From positions 1 to 54,455 of the forward strand of contig NZ_JANQOI010000193.1 of assembly GCF_028289705.1 (NCBI RefSeq): a DNA stretch of 54,455 nt, given 5' to 3'. A model generated the notes under the pieces. That model made no database searches and had not been told where the DNA came from. It worked only from the letters and a program-made list of their open reading frames with translations. Below, one piece after another: positions 17,727-26,003 of this stretch (position 1 is the stretch's first letter; every line of letters begins with the position of its first letter). A program made the translations under genes and the position numbers. Origin of the DNA: Pelagibius sp. (GTDB lineage Bacteria; Pseudomonadota; Alphaproteobacteria; Kiloniellales; Kiloniellaceae).

Positions 17727-18651
17727 GTAGGGCCTCGTCGCGGCGGGGCTGATCACCCAACTCTTCGACGCCCATCTCTTCGACTAGGAAATCGAGAAAG
17801 GCACGCAGCTTGGCCCCGACATGGCGGCGGGAGGGATAGACCGCGTAGAGCGTGGTTTCGACGGCCGACCAGTCGTCGAGGACGCTCAGCAGGCGTCCCT
17901 CTTCGATGTCTTCGCGGACATAGATCCAGGGGATCAGGCTGAGCCCGAAGCCGGCGCGCAGGGCATCGCGGACGGCGAGGCTCGACGTCACCTTGTAGCG
18001 GCCACGCACCGGAACGCGGACTGAGCGGCCCGCCTTGCGGAAGCTCCACTCCCGGGCATGGCCGGAGAGGGTGAACTGGACGCAGTCGTGCTGTTGCAGA
18101 TCGTCGGGCCGCTGCGGCACGCCCCGGCGTTCGAAGTAGTCCGGACTGCCGCAGACGACATGGGACAGGGTCATCAGCCTGCGCGCAATCAGGCTCGAGT
18201 CCTCCAGGTTGTCGCTGCCGCGAATGGCCAGGTCGAATCCCTGCTCCACGATGTCGACCCGCCGGTCGTCCATCCTGAGGTCGAGGGACAGATCGGGGTG
18301 GCGTTCGAGAAACTTCGGTATGGCTTCGGAGAGGCAGAGCAGGGTGACGGTCATCGGCGCGCTGACCCGCAGCAGGCCCGCCGGCCGCTGCTGCAGGGGG
18401 CCGAGGGCGCCATCGGCCTCCGCCAGGTCGTCCAGGATCTGCTCCACCCGCTCGTAGTAAAGGCTGCCGGCCTCGGTGAGGCTCATGCGGCGGGTCGTCC
18501 GGTTGAGCAGCCGCACGGCAAGATGGGCCTCCAACTCCCCGATGTTCTTGCTGACGGCGGCCGGCGACAGGCCGAGATGGCGCGCGGCGGCGGCAAAGCT
18601 GCCGAGGCCTACGGCGGTGCGAAACACCGTCAGGGCGGTCAGGCGATCCAT
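17716..18651 (-). CDS. LysR-family transcriptional regulator
   Basis: This is a 311-residue LysR protein. The winged helix lies at residues 1-60, with ARHLGLSPAAVSKNIGELEAHL as recognition region and LNRTTRRMSLTEAG after it, a sequence typical of the CrgA-like subgroup that often controls divergent oxidoreductase genes. I prefer the ATG at 18651, six bases after a GGTGA; 18657 is the alternative. It is divergent from the NAD(P)-binding protein gene at 18820 and probably controls it. The C-terminal residues and stop codon lie in the terminal repeat of the mobile-like element, so the native end may have been altered. Confidence 0.88.
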   Translation of the reverse strand: MDRLTALTVFRTAVGLGSFAAAARHLGLSPAAVSKNIGELEAHLAVRLLNRTTRRMSLTEAGSLYYERVEQILDDLAEADGALGPLQQRPAGLLRVSAPMTVTLLCLSEAIPKFLERHPDLSLDLRMDDRRVDIVEQGFDLAIRGSDNLEDSSLIARRLMTLSHVVCGSPDYFERRGVPQRPDDLQQHDCVQFTLSGHAREWSFRKAGRSVRVPVRGRYKVTSSLAVRDALRAGFGLSLIPWIYVREDIEEGRLLSVLDDWSAVETTLYAVYPSRRHVGAKLRAFLDFLVEEMGVEELGDQPRRDEALPGC

Positions 18652-18655
18652 GATC

Positions 18656-18672
18656 ATTCACCATGAGTGAAT
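18656..18672. promoter_or_regulatory. Palindrome at the LysR start (ATTCAC-N5-GTGAAT)
   Basis: A perfect 6-bp inverted repeat with a 5-bp centre contains the LysR T-N11-A pattern. It covers the LysR translation start and lies in the 168-bp divergent region before the NAD(P)-binding protein gene. It is a good candidate operator for autoregulation and for control of the divergent gene. Confidence 0.5.
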
Positions 18673-18819
18673 AATAATGCCACCAGATTGCGCATTATAA
18701 ACCGAAGATCAAGCCGCTATCTATGGCTTGGGCCAGGAACGCCGAAGGCGGAACGACCACCGGACAGCGGACACCTGCCCACCTGGAGCGAACCGCACCC
18801 CCGAGAAGGAGTTGGAGCC

Positions 18820-19461
18820 ATGCGAATCCTGGTCTTTGGAGCAACCGGAAACGTCGGCCGCAGAGTGGTGACCGAAGCGCTTGCCCGCGGTCACGAAGTC
18901 ACCGCCGTGGTCCGCAACCCGGCGCGGGTCGATGAGATCCCCGAGGGAGCAAAACCCCGGATCGGTGATGCCGCCAAGGCGGCGGAGGTGGCCGCCCTGA
19001 CCGCCGGTCAGGACGTGGTGATCACCGCGACCCGTCCGGCCCCCGGCAACGAAAAGGATCTCGTCGAAACCACCGAGTCCCTGCTGACCGGGCTCGCCGA
19101 GAGCGATGCGCGGCTGCTGGTGGTCGGCGGCGCCGGCAGCCTGAGCGTTCCCGATGGCAATGGCACCCTTGTGGTCGACGATCCGCGCTTCGTGCCGCCG
19201 GCATGGCGGCCCATCGCCCAGGCCTGCACGGAACAGCTCGAGGCCTGCCGCGCCGCGACCGCGATCGACTGGGCCTATCTCAGCCCGCCGGCGCTTTTGG
19301 AACCGGGCACGCGGACCGGCCGCTACTGCCTCGGCTCGAACGAACTGCTGATCGATGACGAGGGCCGCTCGGCGATTTCCATGGAGGATCTCGCAGTGGC
19401 ATTGCTGGACGAGGCCGAACGCCCCAGACACCACCGCGCCAGGTTCACCGTCGCATCCTGA
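18820..19461 (+). CDS. NmrA/SDR-type NAD(P)-binding protein
   Basis: This 213-residue Rossmann-fold protein starts MRILVFGATGNVGRRVV, with the GATGNVG nucleotide-binding motif of NmrA-like and atypical short-chain dehydrogenases. VVRNPAR at the second strand suggests NADP preference. The usual YxxxK catalytic pair is not evident, so it may be a redox sensor or an NAD(P)H-flavin-type reductase of the YwnB/BLVRB group. AGAAGGAG lies about nine bases before the ATG. It is divergent from the LysR gene and stands alone, ending before a long non-coding stretch. Confidence 0.85.
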   Translation: MRILVFGATGNVGRRVVTEALARGHEVTAVVRNPARVDEIPEGAKPRIGDAAKAAEVAALTAGQDVVITATRPAPGNEKDLVETTESLLTGLAESDARLLVVGGAGSLSVPDGNGTLVVDDPRFVPPAWRPIAQACTEQLEACRAATAIDWAYLSPPALLEPGTRTGRYCLGSNELLIDDEGRSAISMEDLAVALLDEAERPRHHRARFTVAS

Positions 19462-19496
19462 CATCCGATCTGGAGTGCTCTGCCAGTTCATTTCGA

Positions 19497-19537
19497 CGAG
19501 GGAACGGCACGATCAAGAAACACAAACCGTTCCCTCG
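19497..19537. terminator. Hairpin after the NAD(P)-binding protein gene
   Basis: CGAGGGAACGG at 19497-19507 pairs perfectly with CCGTTCCCTCG at 19527-19537 around a 19-nt loop, 36 bp after the upstream stop codon. There is no T-tract, so it may be a Rho-dependent or stabilising 3' end. Confidence 0.4.
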
Positions 19538-20019
19538 CCGAGCCGGCACCAACTAGTCCAAGTTCCTACACCACTTGATTAGTCGTTTTGGCGCCGGCGA
19601 CGGCTTCGACAACGTATGGCTGCGGGAACTCCGGAGGGTTCGACGAAAGGCCGAAGTGCCCGTCGAACCGCTGTGCCGTGCCGGAAAATATCTCATTCCA
19701 ACAGCACCTTACCCTGACACTCCCGGGCGAAAATGTGCGATGCTGCAAGGATCGATCGTTTGCAGCCGGCCATTCGACTCTGCGGGAGTCCCGATGCATA
19801 TAATGGTAGGCTCGAACGATGGACCGCGATGTTCTTGATTCCGCAAAGCCCGACCGAGGCCGGTCGGACGTCGCCAGGAGTTTTTTCTTCATCGCAACCG
19901 GCGTGCTCGCTGTCGCAAAGCGCGCCGGGGTCAGCCTGAGAGGCGGGGCAGGTCCATAAAGCAGACAAGCAGCCGGGGACGGTTATGGGGGTCGCCGTCC
20001 GCAATTTGGGGAGAGGGGA
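19538..20019. other. Long non-coding leader before the monooxygenase operon
   Basis: No conserved gene is visible here. A TATAAT at 19799-19804 is a possible -10 box without a clear -35. A 7-bp hairpin with a 4-nt loop (19850-19867) is followed 13 bp later by six T residues (19881-19886). This resembles an attenuator in a leader of roughly 200 nt. Base composition is more A/T-rich than in the flanking genes. A 46-codon reading frame at 19819-19959 is listed separately. Confidence 0.4.
19819..19959 (+). CDS. Possible small leader ORF (46 aa), hypothetical
   Basis: An ATG frame of 46 codons ends in TAA 60 bp before the monooxygenase gene. It encodes a charged N-terminus, then a short hydrophobic run (FFFIATGVLAVA) and a basic tail. 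No good ribosome-binding site precedes it and I recognise no family. It overlaps the putative attenuator hairpin, so it could be a leader peptide or simply chance. Confidence 0.2.
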   Translation: MDRDVLDSAKPDRGRSDVARSFFFIATGVLAVAKRAGVSLRGGAGP

Positions 20020-21504
20020 TTGCAAAGAGATACAGGGGACTCGGACGCCAGCGCTTTGGCCGCGCTCGAAGCGCGGCTGCGCGAGGATCAGGAAAACCTC
20101 TGCCGGCCGGCCGAGAACTGGGTGCTGCCGCACCACCACGAAGGACAAAGGGTGCTGGACGCCGTCATCATCGGCGGCGGCATGTGCGGCCAGCTCCTCT
20201 GGTTCGCGCTGACCAATGGGGGCATGCGCAACATCCGTATCCTCGACCGCAGCCCGGAGGGGCTGGAAGGCCCCTGGATGACCTATGCCCGCATGGAAAC
20301 CCTGCGCTCGCCCAAGCAGCTCACCGGCCCGGCCTATGGCTACGGCGCCCTCACCTTCCGCGCCTGGTTCACGGCGCAGTTTGGCGAAGCGGCCTGGGAC
20401 GCCCTCGACAAGATCCCCCGGCCCATGTGGATGGATTATCTGAAATGGTACCGCAAGGTGCTGGAGATTCCGGTGGAGAACGGGATCGCGGTGAAGCGCA
20501 TCCTTCCGGAGGGCGACTACCTGCGCCTCGAACTGACCGGTGCCAAAGAACCGGTCCTGTTCGCCCGCAAGTGCATCATGGCCACGGGGCGCGAGGGCAC
20601 CGGCCACCCGCAGATCCCCGGCTTCGCCCGTGACCTGCCGCGCAGCCACTGGGCCCACACCTCCGAGGACATCGACTTCGCCGCCCTGAAAGACAAGCGG
20701 GTGGTGGTGATCGGCGCCGGCGCCTCGGCGGTGGAGAACGCCGCCGAAGCCGCGGAGCATGGCGCGAAGGAGGTGCGCCATCTGATCCGCCGCCGGGAGA
20801 TGCCGACCATCAACAAGATGATGGGCATCGGCTCCTTTGGCTTCACGGCCGGTTACGCCGACCTGCCGGACGAATGGCGCTGGCGTTTCATGCAGTATTC
20901 CTTCGCCACTCAGACGCCGGCGCCGCGCGGCTCGACCCTGCGGGCGAGCCGCAACGACAACGTCTATTTCCACTTCGGCAAGGGCATCGCCGGGATGCAG
21001 CTCTGCAGCGACGAGTTGGTCATCGACACCGTGGACGGCGTGCGGCTCGCCTGCGATTACATGATCCTCGCCACCGGCTTCACCACCGATCCCCTGGCGC
21101 GTACGGAACTGGATGGCTACGCCGACAAGATCGAACTCTGGCGCGACCGCTACACGCCGCCGGCCAACGAGCAGAGCGAAGACCTGGCGAACTTCCCCTA
21201 CCTCAACCGCGACTTCACCTTCCGCGAGCGCGATCCCGGCGCGGCGCCCTGGCTGAAGCACATCTACTGCTTCAACTACGGCGCCTCGGCCAGCCTCGGC
21301 AAGGTGAGCGGCGACATCCCGGGGATCAGCGAGGGCGCCTCCTGGCTTGCCCGCGAGATGGCGGCAACCCTTTACCGCGAAGACGTGGCCGCCTACTTCC
21401 AGGGCATGATCGACTACAGCAAGCCGGAACTGCTGGGCGATGAATGGACGGCGAGCGAGATCGAGGCCGAGGCCGTGGCGCCGCTCAGCGAGGCGGGAGG
21501 CTGA
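20020..21504 (+). CDS. FAD/NAD(P)-binding monooxygenase-like protein, TTG start
   Basis: This 494-residue flavoprotein has AVIIGGGMCGQLLW near residue 47 for FAD and VVVIGAGASAVENAAEAAE near residue 228 for NADPH, with ATGF near residue 350. This is the layout of class B flavin monooxygenases and ornithine/lysine N-hydroxylases. Those enzymes insert oxygen at nitrogen, sulphur or carbonyl carbon. TTG at 20020 follows GGGGAG by seven bases; later GTG codons are less well placed. It leads an operon with two AhpD-like proteins, an opine dehydrogenase and a Pot-type importer. The substrate is unknown. Confidence 0.8.
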   Translation: MQRDTGDSDASALAALEARLREDQENLCRPAENWVLPHHHEGQRVLDAVIIGGGMCGQLLWFALTNGGMRNIRILDRSPEGLEGPWMTYARMETLRSPKQLTGPAYGYGALTFRAWFTAQFGEAAWDALDKIPRPMWMDYLKWYRKVLEIPVENGIAVKRILPEGDYLRLELTGAKEPVLFARKCIMATGREGTGHPQIPGFARDLPRSHWAHTSEDIDFAALKDKRVVVIGAGASAVENAAEAAEHGAKEVRHLIRRREMPTINKMMGIGSFGFTAGYADLPDEWRWRFMQYSFATQTPAPRGSTLRASRNDNVYFHFGKGIAGMQLCSDELVIDTVDGVRLACDYMILATGFTTDPLARTELDGYADKIELWRDRYTPPANEQSEDLANFPYLNRDFTFRERDPGAAPWLKHIYCFNYGASASLGKVSGDIPGISEGASWLAREMAATLYREDVAAYFQGMIDYSKPELLGDEWTASEIEAEAVAPLSEAGG

Positions 21505-21506
21505 TC

Positions 21507-22019
21507 ATGGAAGCCGACACGCTCAACGACGACGACGTGGTGCTGCGCGAGGCTGGCATTCCCGCCGACAGCCCGGTGCAGGCCGCCCTCAGCGGCCGTG
21601 CCGATATCCTGGCCATGACCCAGAAGGCGCACGACGCCGCGCTCACGCCGGCGGAGCCCGGCGGGCTCTCCCACGCCCTGCGCGCCGCCCTGGCGGTACG
21701 GGCCGCGCGGCTGCACGGCGAGGCCTCTCTCGCCGCCCACTATGCGTCGCTGATGGCCGAGGCAGGCGCGGAAGGCGACGTCGCGGCGCTGGCCGAGCCC
21801 GCCACCAAGGACTTCGCGGATCGGCGCCTGGCCGCCTTCGCCGCCTACACCGACCTCGCCTCCCTTGCGCCCAAGGACGCCACCGAGGCGGACATCGCGG
21901 CCTTGAAAGCCGCCGGCATCGGCGATGCCGACATCGTCCGCCTGGCGGAGCTGACTGCCTTCCTGGCCTACCAGTTCCGCGTCGTCGCCGGGCTGAAGCT
22001 GATGCAGGCGACGGCATGA
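21507..22019 (+). CDS. CMD-domain protein (AhpD-like fold)
   Basis: This 170-residue alpha-helical protein resembles the carboxymuconolactone-decarboxylase-like families that occur as a pair with an AhpD-like partner (Avi_7170-type, from memory). No CxxC pair is present, so peroxidase activity of its own is doubtful and it may be a structural partner or carry another activity. GGGAGG stands 7 bp before the ATG, and the stop overlaps the AhpD-like gene by 4 bp. It follows the flavin monooxygenase gene after 2 bp. Function is inferred from fold and pairing only. Confidence 0.72.
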   Translation: MEADTLNDDDVVLREAGIPADSPVQAALSGRADILAMTQKAHDAALTPAEPGGLSHALRAALAVRAARLHGEASLAAHYASLMAEAGAEGDVAALAEPATKDFADRRLAAFAAYTDLASLAPKDATEADIAALKAAGIGDADIVRLAELTAFLAYQFRVVAGLKLMQATA

Positions 22020-22606
22020 GCGAGACGCTCCACGACTTCACCGTCGAGGTGCCGCTCTGGCGGCCCCGCGTCCGGCCCATCGACCTGGCGGAAGCAACGC
22101 CCGACCAGCTTGATGCGCTGAAGGTGACGCCTTCCAACACCAAGGTGTCAGACTACGTGCTGGTGCTGGCCAACGACGTCGAGACCCTGAAGGCCCGCAC
22201 CCCGCTGTTCAACGCCATCATGTACAACCGCGGCGGTCTGGGCCGCAGCGGGCGGGAGTTGGGCGCCGTCGGCGCCTCCGTGGTCAACCGCTGCATCTAC
22301 TGCGCCGCGGTGCACGCCAGCCGCTACAACCAGCTCACCAAGACCGAAGACCACATGCGCGAGGTCTTCGCCCAGGGTGAGGCCGCAACGCTGCCGTCCC
22401 GCGAAGCGGCGATCTACGACTTCGCGGTGAAGCTCTCCAAGACTCCGAGCGAAGCGACGGAAGCCGACATGCAGGCCCTGCGCGACGCGGGTTTGAACGA
22501 CGAGGAAATTCTCGACCTTGTGCTTTCCGCCGCCCTCTTCGGCTGGGCCAACCGCCTGATGCACCTGCTGGGCGACCCTGTCGCCAGGCAAGCGGAGGAA
22601 GCGTGA
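22016..22606 (+). CDS. AhpD-like alkylhydroperoxidase-domain protein
   Basis: This 196-residue protein carries the AhpD core motif NRCIYCAAVH with C93, C96 and H100. These are the thiol pair and histidine that reduce peroxides in AhpD and related peroxidases (Avi_7169-like families, from memory). The ATG overlaps the stop of the CMD-domain gene. Next to a flavin monooxygenase, which may leak hydrogen peroxide or make a hydroperoxide, a detoxifying or peroxide-using step is reasonable. It is cytoplasmic, with no signal peptide. Confidence 0.82.
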   Translation: MSETLHDFTVEVPLWRPRVRPIDLAEATPDQLDALKVTPSNTKVSDYVLVLANDVETLKARTPLFNAIMYNRGGLGRSGRELGAVGASVVNRCIYCAAVHASRYNQLTKTEDHMREVFAQGEAATLPSREAAIYDFAVKLSKTPSEATEADMQALRDAGLNDEEILDLVLSAALFGWANRLMHLLGDPVARQAEEA

Positions 22607-23757
22607 TGGCCGGGCCGGACCAGAGCCTCTCCGTCGGGATCGCCGGGGCCGGGGCCATCGCCTATGGGGCGGCGGCCTTTCTCGAAGACGCAGGGCACAA
22701 AGCGAGCCTCTGGTCGCCGTCGGGCGCGCGCACCAAGCGCCTGGCCGCGGGCGAGCCGCTGGTGGCCAGCGGCGCCGTCGAAGGCCGCTTCCATCCCCGC
22801 ATCGCCGGCTCCGCCGCCGATCTGGTGGAAGGCGCCGATGTCATCCTGGTCGCTCTGCCGGGTTACGGCCACAAGGCGGTCTTCGACGCCATCGCGCCGC
22901 ACCTGCGCGCCGGACAGACGGTGCTGATCTCCTCTCACGCCTCTCTCGGCGCACTGTATCTCTCACGACGTCTGGCGGAGCGCGGGCTGGTGCTGCCCAT
23001 CGTCGCCTGGGGCACCACCATCACCTCCGGGCGCCAGCCGAGCCCGGTGGAGGCGCAGGTGAACACGATCCGCAGCAAGGTCGACATCTGCACCCTGCCG
23101 GAGTCCATGAGCGCCCAGGGCCTGGCCTGCTGCCGGGCGCTGTTCGGCGACCGTTTCGTCGAGCGCGACGGCCTGCTCGCCATCACCCTCAGCAACCTCA
23201 ACCCGCAGAACCACATGGGCATCGCGCTCTGCAACATGACCCGCATGGAGCGCGGCGAGGCCTGGGACCAGGGGCTGAACGTGACGCCGAACGTCGGGCG
23301 CCTGCTGGAGGCGCTGGACCGCGAGCGCCTGGCGATCTGCAAGGCCCTCGGCCTTTCGGTGCGCACCATCTTCGAACACTTCCACCTTTCCTTTCACGTC
23401 CCGCAGGACAGCGTCTCGGCCATGAACCAGGAGATGCACCGCCAGGGGCGCGGCGGGACCGGCCCGGCCACCGCCGACAGCCGCTATGTCACCGAAGACG
23501 CGCCCTACGGCCTGCTGATGACGGTGAAGCTGGGCGAGCTGGCCGGCCGTCCGGCGCCGCTGCACCGCGCCGGGGTCGAGATCTTTTCCGCGCTCTACGG
23601 GCGCGACTTCTTTTCCGAGAACCAGCTTCTGGAGGCGCTGGCGCTCGATGCGCTGTCCCTGGATGAGCTCAAGCGGCTCGCCCGGGACGGCTATCCCACC
23701 GGCGGGCAAAGGCCGACGCAAGAGCGGCCGCAGGTCCGGCCGGAACGCGCGGGGTGA
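22606..23757 (+). CDS. NAD/NADP octopine/nopaline dehydrogenase family protein
   Basis: This 383-residue protein belongs to the opine dehydrogenase family. VGIAGAGAIAYGAAAFL near residue 9 is the NAD(P)-binding motif, and the C-terminal helical domain holds NPQNHMGIALCNMTR with the conserved histidine near the catalytic site. Family members join an amino acid and a keto acid by reductive amination, or split the resulting opine. TGATG couples it to the AhpD-like gene, and GGAGGAA precedes the start; a GTG three bases earlier is the alternative. The adjacent importer suggests use of imported opine-like compounds, but biosynthesis is not excluded. Confidence 0.87.
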   Translation: MAGPDQSLSVGIAGAGAIAYGAAAFLEDAGHKASLWSPSGARTKRLAAGEPLVASGAVEGRFHPRIAGSAADLVEGADVILVALPGYGHKAVFDAIAPHLRAGQTVLISSHASLGALYLSRRLAERGLVLPIVAWGTTITSGRQPSPVEAQVNTIRSKVDICTLPESMSAQGLACCRALFGDRFVERDGLLAITLSNLNPQNHMGIALCNMTRMERGEAWDQGLNVTPNVGRLLEALDRERLAICKALGLSVRTIFEHFHLSFHVPQDSVSAMNQEMHRQGRGGTGPATADSRYVTEDAPYGLLMTVKLGELAGRPAPLHRAGVEIFSALYGRDFFSENQLLEALALDALSLDELKRLARDGYPTGGQRPTQERPQVRPERAG

Positions 23758-23815
23758 CCCGCGTGAGACCTTAGAGTTCGGCAATCTGTGGCAACCAAAA
23801 AAGAGGGGAAAAGAG

Positions 23816-24922
23816 ATGACCAAGTTCACGACAAACAGGCGCCGCTTGTTGAAGGGCGCCGCCGCGGGAGCGACGGTGCTCGCCGCCCCGGCAGTGCTGC
23901 GGACCAACGCGCGGGCGGCCGGAGCGGTCAACGTCTGGACCTATGCCAACTTCATCCCGGACGACTTCAAGAAGGAGTTCGAAAAGGAAACCGGCATCGA
24001 GGTGCGCATCCGCCTCGTCGACGACCAGGGCAAGCAGTTCAACCTGCTGGCCGCCGAGGCCCCAAACCCGACGGCCGACGTCGTCACCGTGGCCGGCCAC
24101 CGCTTCCTGCAGTTCATCGATTCCGAACTGCTGGCGCCCATGGACACCGGCCGCCTGAAGAACTGGGGCACCATCAATCCGGTCTACTCGGAGAGCGACT
24201 GGGCCACCGTCAAGGGCAACAAGTGGGGCGCCCCCATTCTCTCCGGCGCCGAGATCATGGCCTACAACAGCGACGAGGTGACGCCGGATGAGGCCCGTTC
24301 CTGGGACATCATGTTCTCCGACAAGTATGCCGGGCGCACCGCCTACATTATTCAGGACATGATGTCGGTGATGATCCTGGCCAAGGGCTATGACGGCAAC
24401 ATGATCGAGTACATGGACAATCCGGCCCAGGCCGCCGCCATCGTCGAGGAGGTGCGCGACTTCCTGATTTCCCACAAGGGCAAGGTGCGCAAGTTCTACG
24501 AGTCCGGCGCGGAAGTGCAGCAGATGTTCATCAACCAGGACATCGTGTTGGCCCACGCCTGGAGCGGCCCGATCTCCAAGCTGATCATGGACGGATTCCC
24601 GGTGCGGATGACCATCCCGAAGGAGGGCTCCTACGGCTTCGTCTATACCCTGAATGTCGCCAACAACGCGCCCAACGCGGACAACGCCTACAAGCTGCTG
24701 GACGCCCTGCTGGCCTCCTCGCAGGTCGGCGCGGAGATGACCAAAGCCTCCGGCTTCATCTCCACCTTCCAGGGGGCCGATGCCCATCTGAACGATCTGG
24801 AGAAGAAGGCCGCCTCCTTCACCGAGGAGGAGCTGGCGGGACTGCGCTTCTTCCGCGCCGAGGCCAACAAGATGAAGTACGAGCTGATCGATCCGGCGGT
24901 CGAGCAGATCAAGGCCGCCTGA
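23816..24922 (+). CDS. PotD/PotF-like extracellular solute-binding protein
   Basis: This 368-residue periplasmic binding protein of the spermidine/putrescine type (SBP family 1) has a Tat-like signal, NRRRLLKGAAAGATV, and a cleavage region around NARAAG. VWTYANFIPDDFKKEFEKETG starts the mature fold. GAGGGGAAAAGAG lies directly before the ATG. It is followed by two permeases and one ATPase of the same class. The ligand is probably a cationic or N-substituted amine or amino-acid conjugate handled by the enzymes encoded upstream; true polyamine specificity is not shown. Confidence 0.9.
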   Translation: MTKFTTNRRRLLKGAAAGATVLAAPAVLRTNARAAGAVNVWTYANFIPDDFKKEFEKETGIEVRIRLVDDQGKQFNLLAAEAPNPTADVVTVAGHRFLQFIDSELLAPMDTGRLKNWGTINPVYSESDWATVKGNKWGAPILSGAEIMAYNSDEVTPDEARSWDIMFSDKYAGRTAYIIQDMMSVMILAKGYDGNMIEYMDNPAQAAAIVEEVRDFLISHKGKVRKFYESGAEVQQMFINQDIVLAHAWSGPISKLIMDGFPVRMTIPKEGSYGFVYTLNVANNAPNADNAYKLLDALLASSQVGAEMTKASGFISTFQGADAHLNDLEKKAASFTEEELAGLRFFRAEANKMKYELIDPAVEQIKAA

Positions 24923-24935
24923 GGCCTGGACATGT

Positions 24936-24968
24936 GACGGGGCGGGGCACCTGCGCGGGCGCCCCGTC
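24936..24968 (+). promoter_or_regulatory. Intra-operon hairpin after the binding-protein gene
   Basis: GACGGGGC at 24936-24943 pairs with GCCCCGTC at 24961-24968. The GC-rich stem lies between the binding-protein gene and the first permease gene. Such stems commonly stabilise the upstream message or partly end transcription, so that the binding protein is made in excess over the membrane parts. Confidence 0.5.
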
Positions 24969-25003
24969 CCGGTCCCGCCGTCTCGTTCGAAGAAAAGGCC
25001 TCA

Positions 25004-25990
25004 ATGACGCAGAGCGAACCGAAGCTTGCCGGCGTGGGCGCGGCCGGAACCGCCGGCGGTGGGCGCAGCCTCTGGGGGCGGCTGCTGACCAGCGAGGTCT
25101 ACCAGGCGCTCAGCGCGGTTCTCTTCAAGACCCAGCGCCGGCAGTTCTGGCTGCTCGCCAGCTTCCCGCTGTTCTGGGTCTTCTTCGCCCATCTCGGGCC
25201 GATCCTCCGGATGTTCTGGATCAGCTTCCTCGACGCCTATCCGCCCAGCGTCGGCCAGACGCCGGAGCTCACGCTGGCGAACTGGACGAAGTTCTTCGAG
25301 GAAGCCATCTTCGTCATGCCCTACTTCCGCACCCTGGGCTTTGCTCTGGTGCTGACGGTCTCGACCCTGGTGATCACCTATCCGGTGGCCTATTTCCTGG
25401 CCAAGCACGTGCGCCGCAACCGCCAGCTTCTGTTTCTGCTGATCCTGCTGATCCCCTTCTGGGTGGGGGAGATCGTGCGCACCTACGCCATCATGATCCT
25501 GTTGGGCAACAACGGCGCGGTGAACCTGATCCTCAAGTCTCTCGGCCTCGTCGACCGGCCGATCCCCTTCATGTACACCAGCTTCTCGCTCAGCGTCGGC
25601 ATCATCTACCTGACCTCGCTCTACATGCTGCTGCCGCTCTATTCGGCTCTGGAGAAGATCCCCAACAACTATCTGGAGGCCGCCGCCGATCTGGGCGCCG
25701 GCTCCTGGACGCGCTTCCGGCGGGTGACCCTGCCGCTCTCCAAAGAAGGTATCGCCTCCGGCTGTACCCTGGTGTTCCTGATCTCCACCGGCTACTACGC
25801 CACGCCGGTGCTGCTGGGCGGCCCCAGCACCACGGTCTTCTCGGAGACCATCGCCGGCTTTTTCTACGTCGCCGGCGACCAGTGGCCGGTGGGCGCCGCC
25901 TTCGCCTCGATCATGCTGATCACCACCCTCTCGGCGGCGGCGATCTTCCTGAAGCTCATGGGGCGCAGCGGCCCCGGTATGCTGCGCTAG
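25004..25990 (+). CDS. PotB/PotH-type ABC transporter permease
   Basis: This 328-residue inner-membrane permease has about six hydrophobic segments after a cytoplasmic N-terminus of some 45 residues. The EAA loop (EAAADLGAGSWTRFRRVTLPLS, near residue 227) is of the spermidine/putrescine class. It lies 81 bp after the binding-protein gene, beyond a GC-rich hairpin, and 13 bp before the second permease. It should pair with that permease to form the channel. Confidence 0.9.
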   Translation: MTQSEPKLAGVGAAGTAGGGRSLWGRLLTSEVYQALSAVLFKTQRRQFWLLASFPLFWVFFAHLGPILRMFWISFLDAYPPSVGQTPELTLANWTKFFEEAIFVMPYFRTLGFALVLTVSTLVITYPVAYFLAKHVRRNRQLLFLLILLIPFWVGEIVRTYAIMILLGNNGAVNLILKSLGLVDRPIPFMYTSFSLSVGIIYLTSLYMLLPLYSALEKIPNNYLEAAADLGAGSWTRFRRVTLPLSKEGIASGCTLVFLISTGYYATPVLLGGPSTTVFSETIAGFFYVAGDQWPVGAAFASIMLITTLSAAAIFLKLMGRSGPGMLR

Positions 25991-26003
25991 GGGAACGGAT
26001 CCG

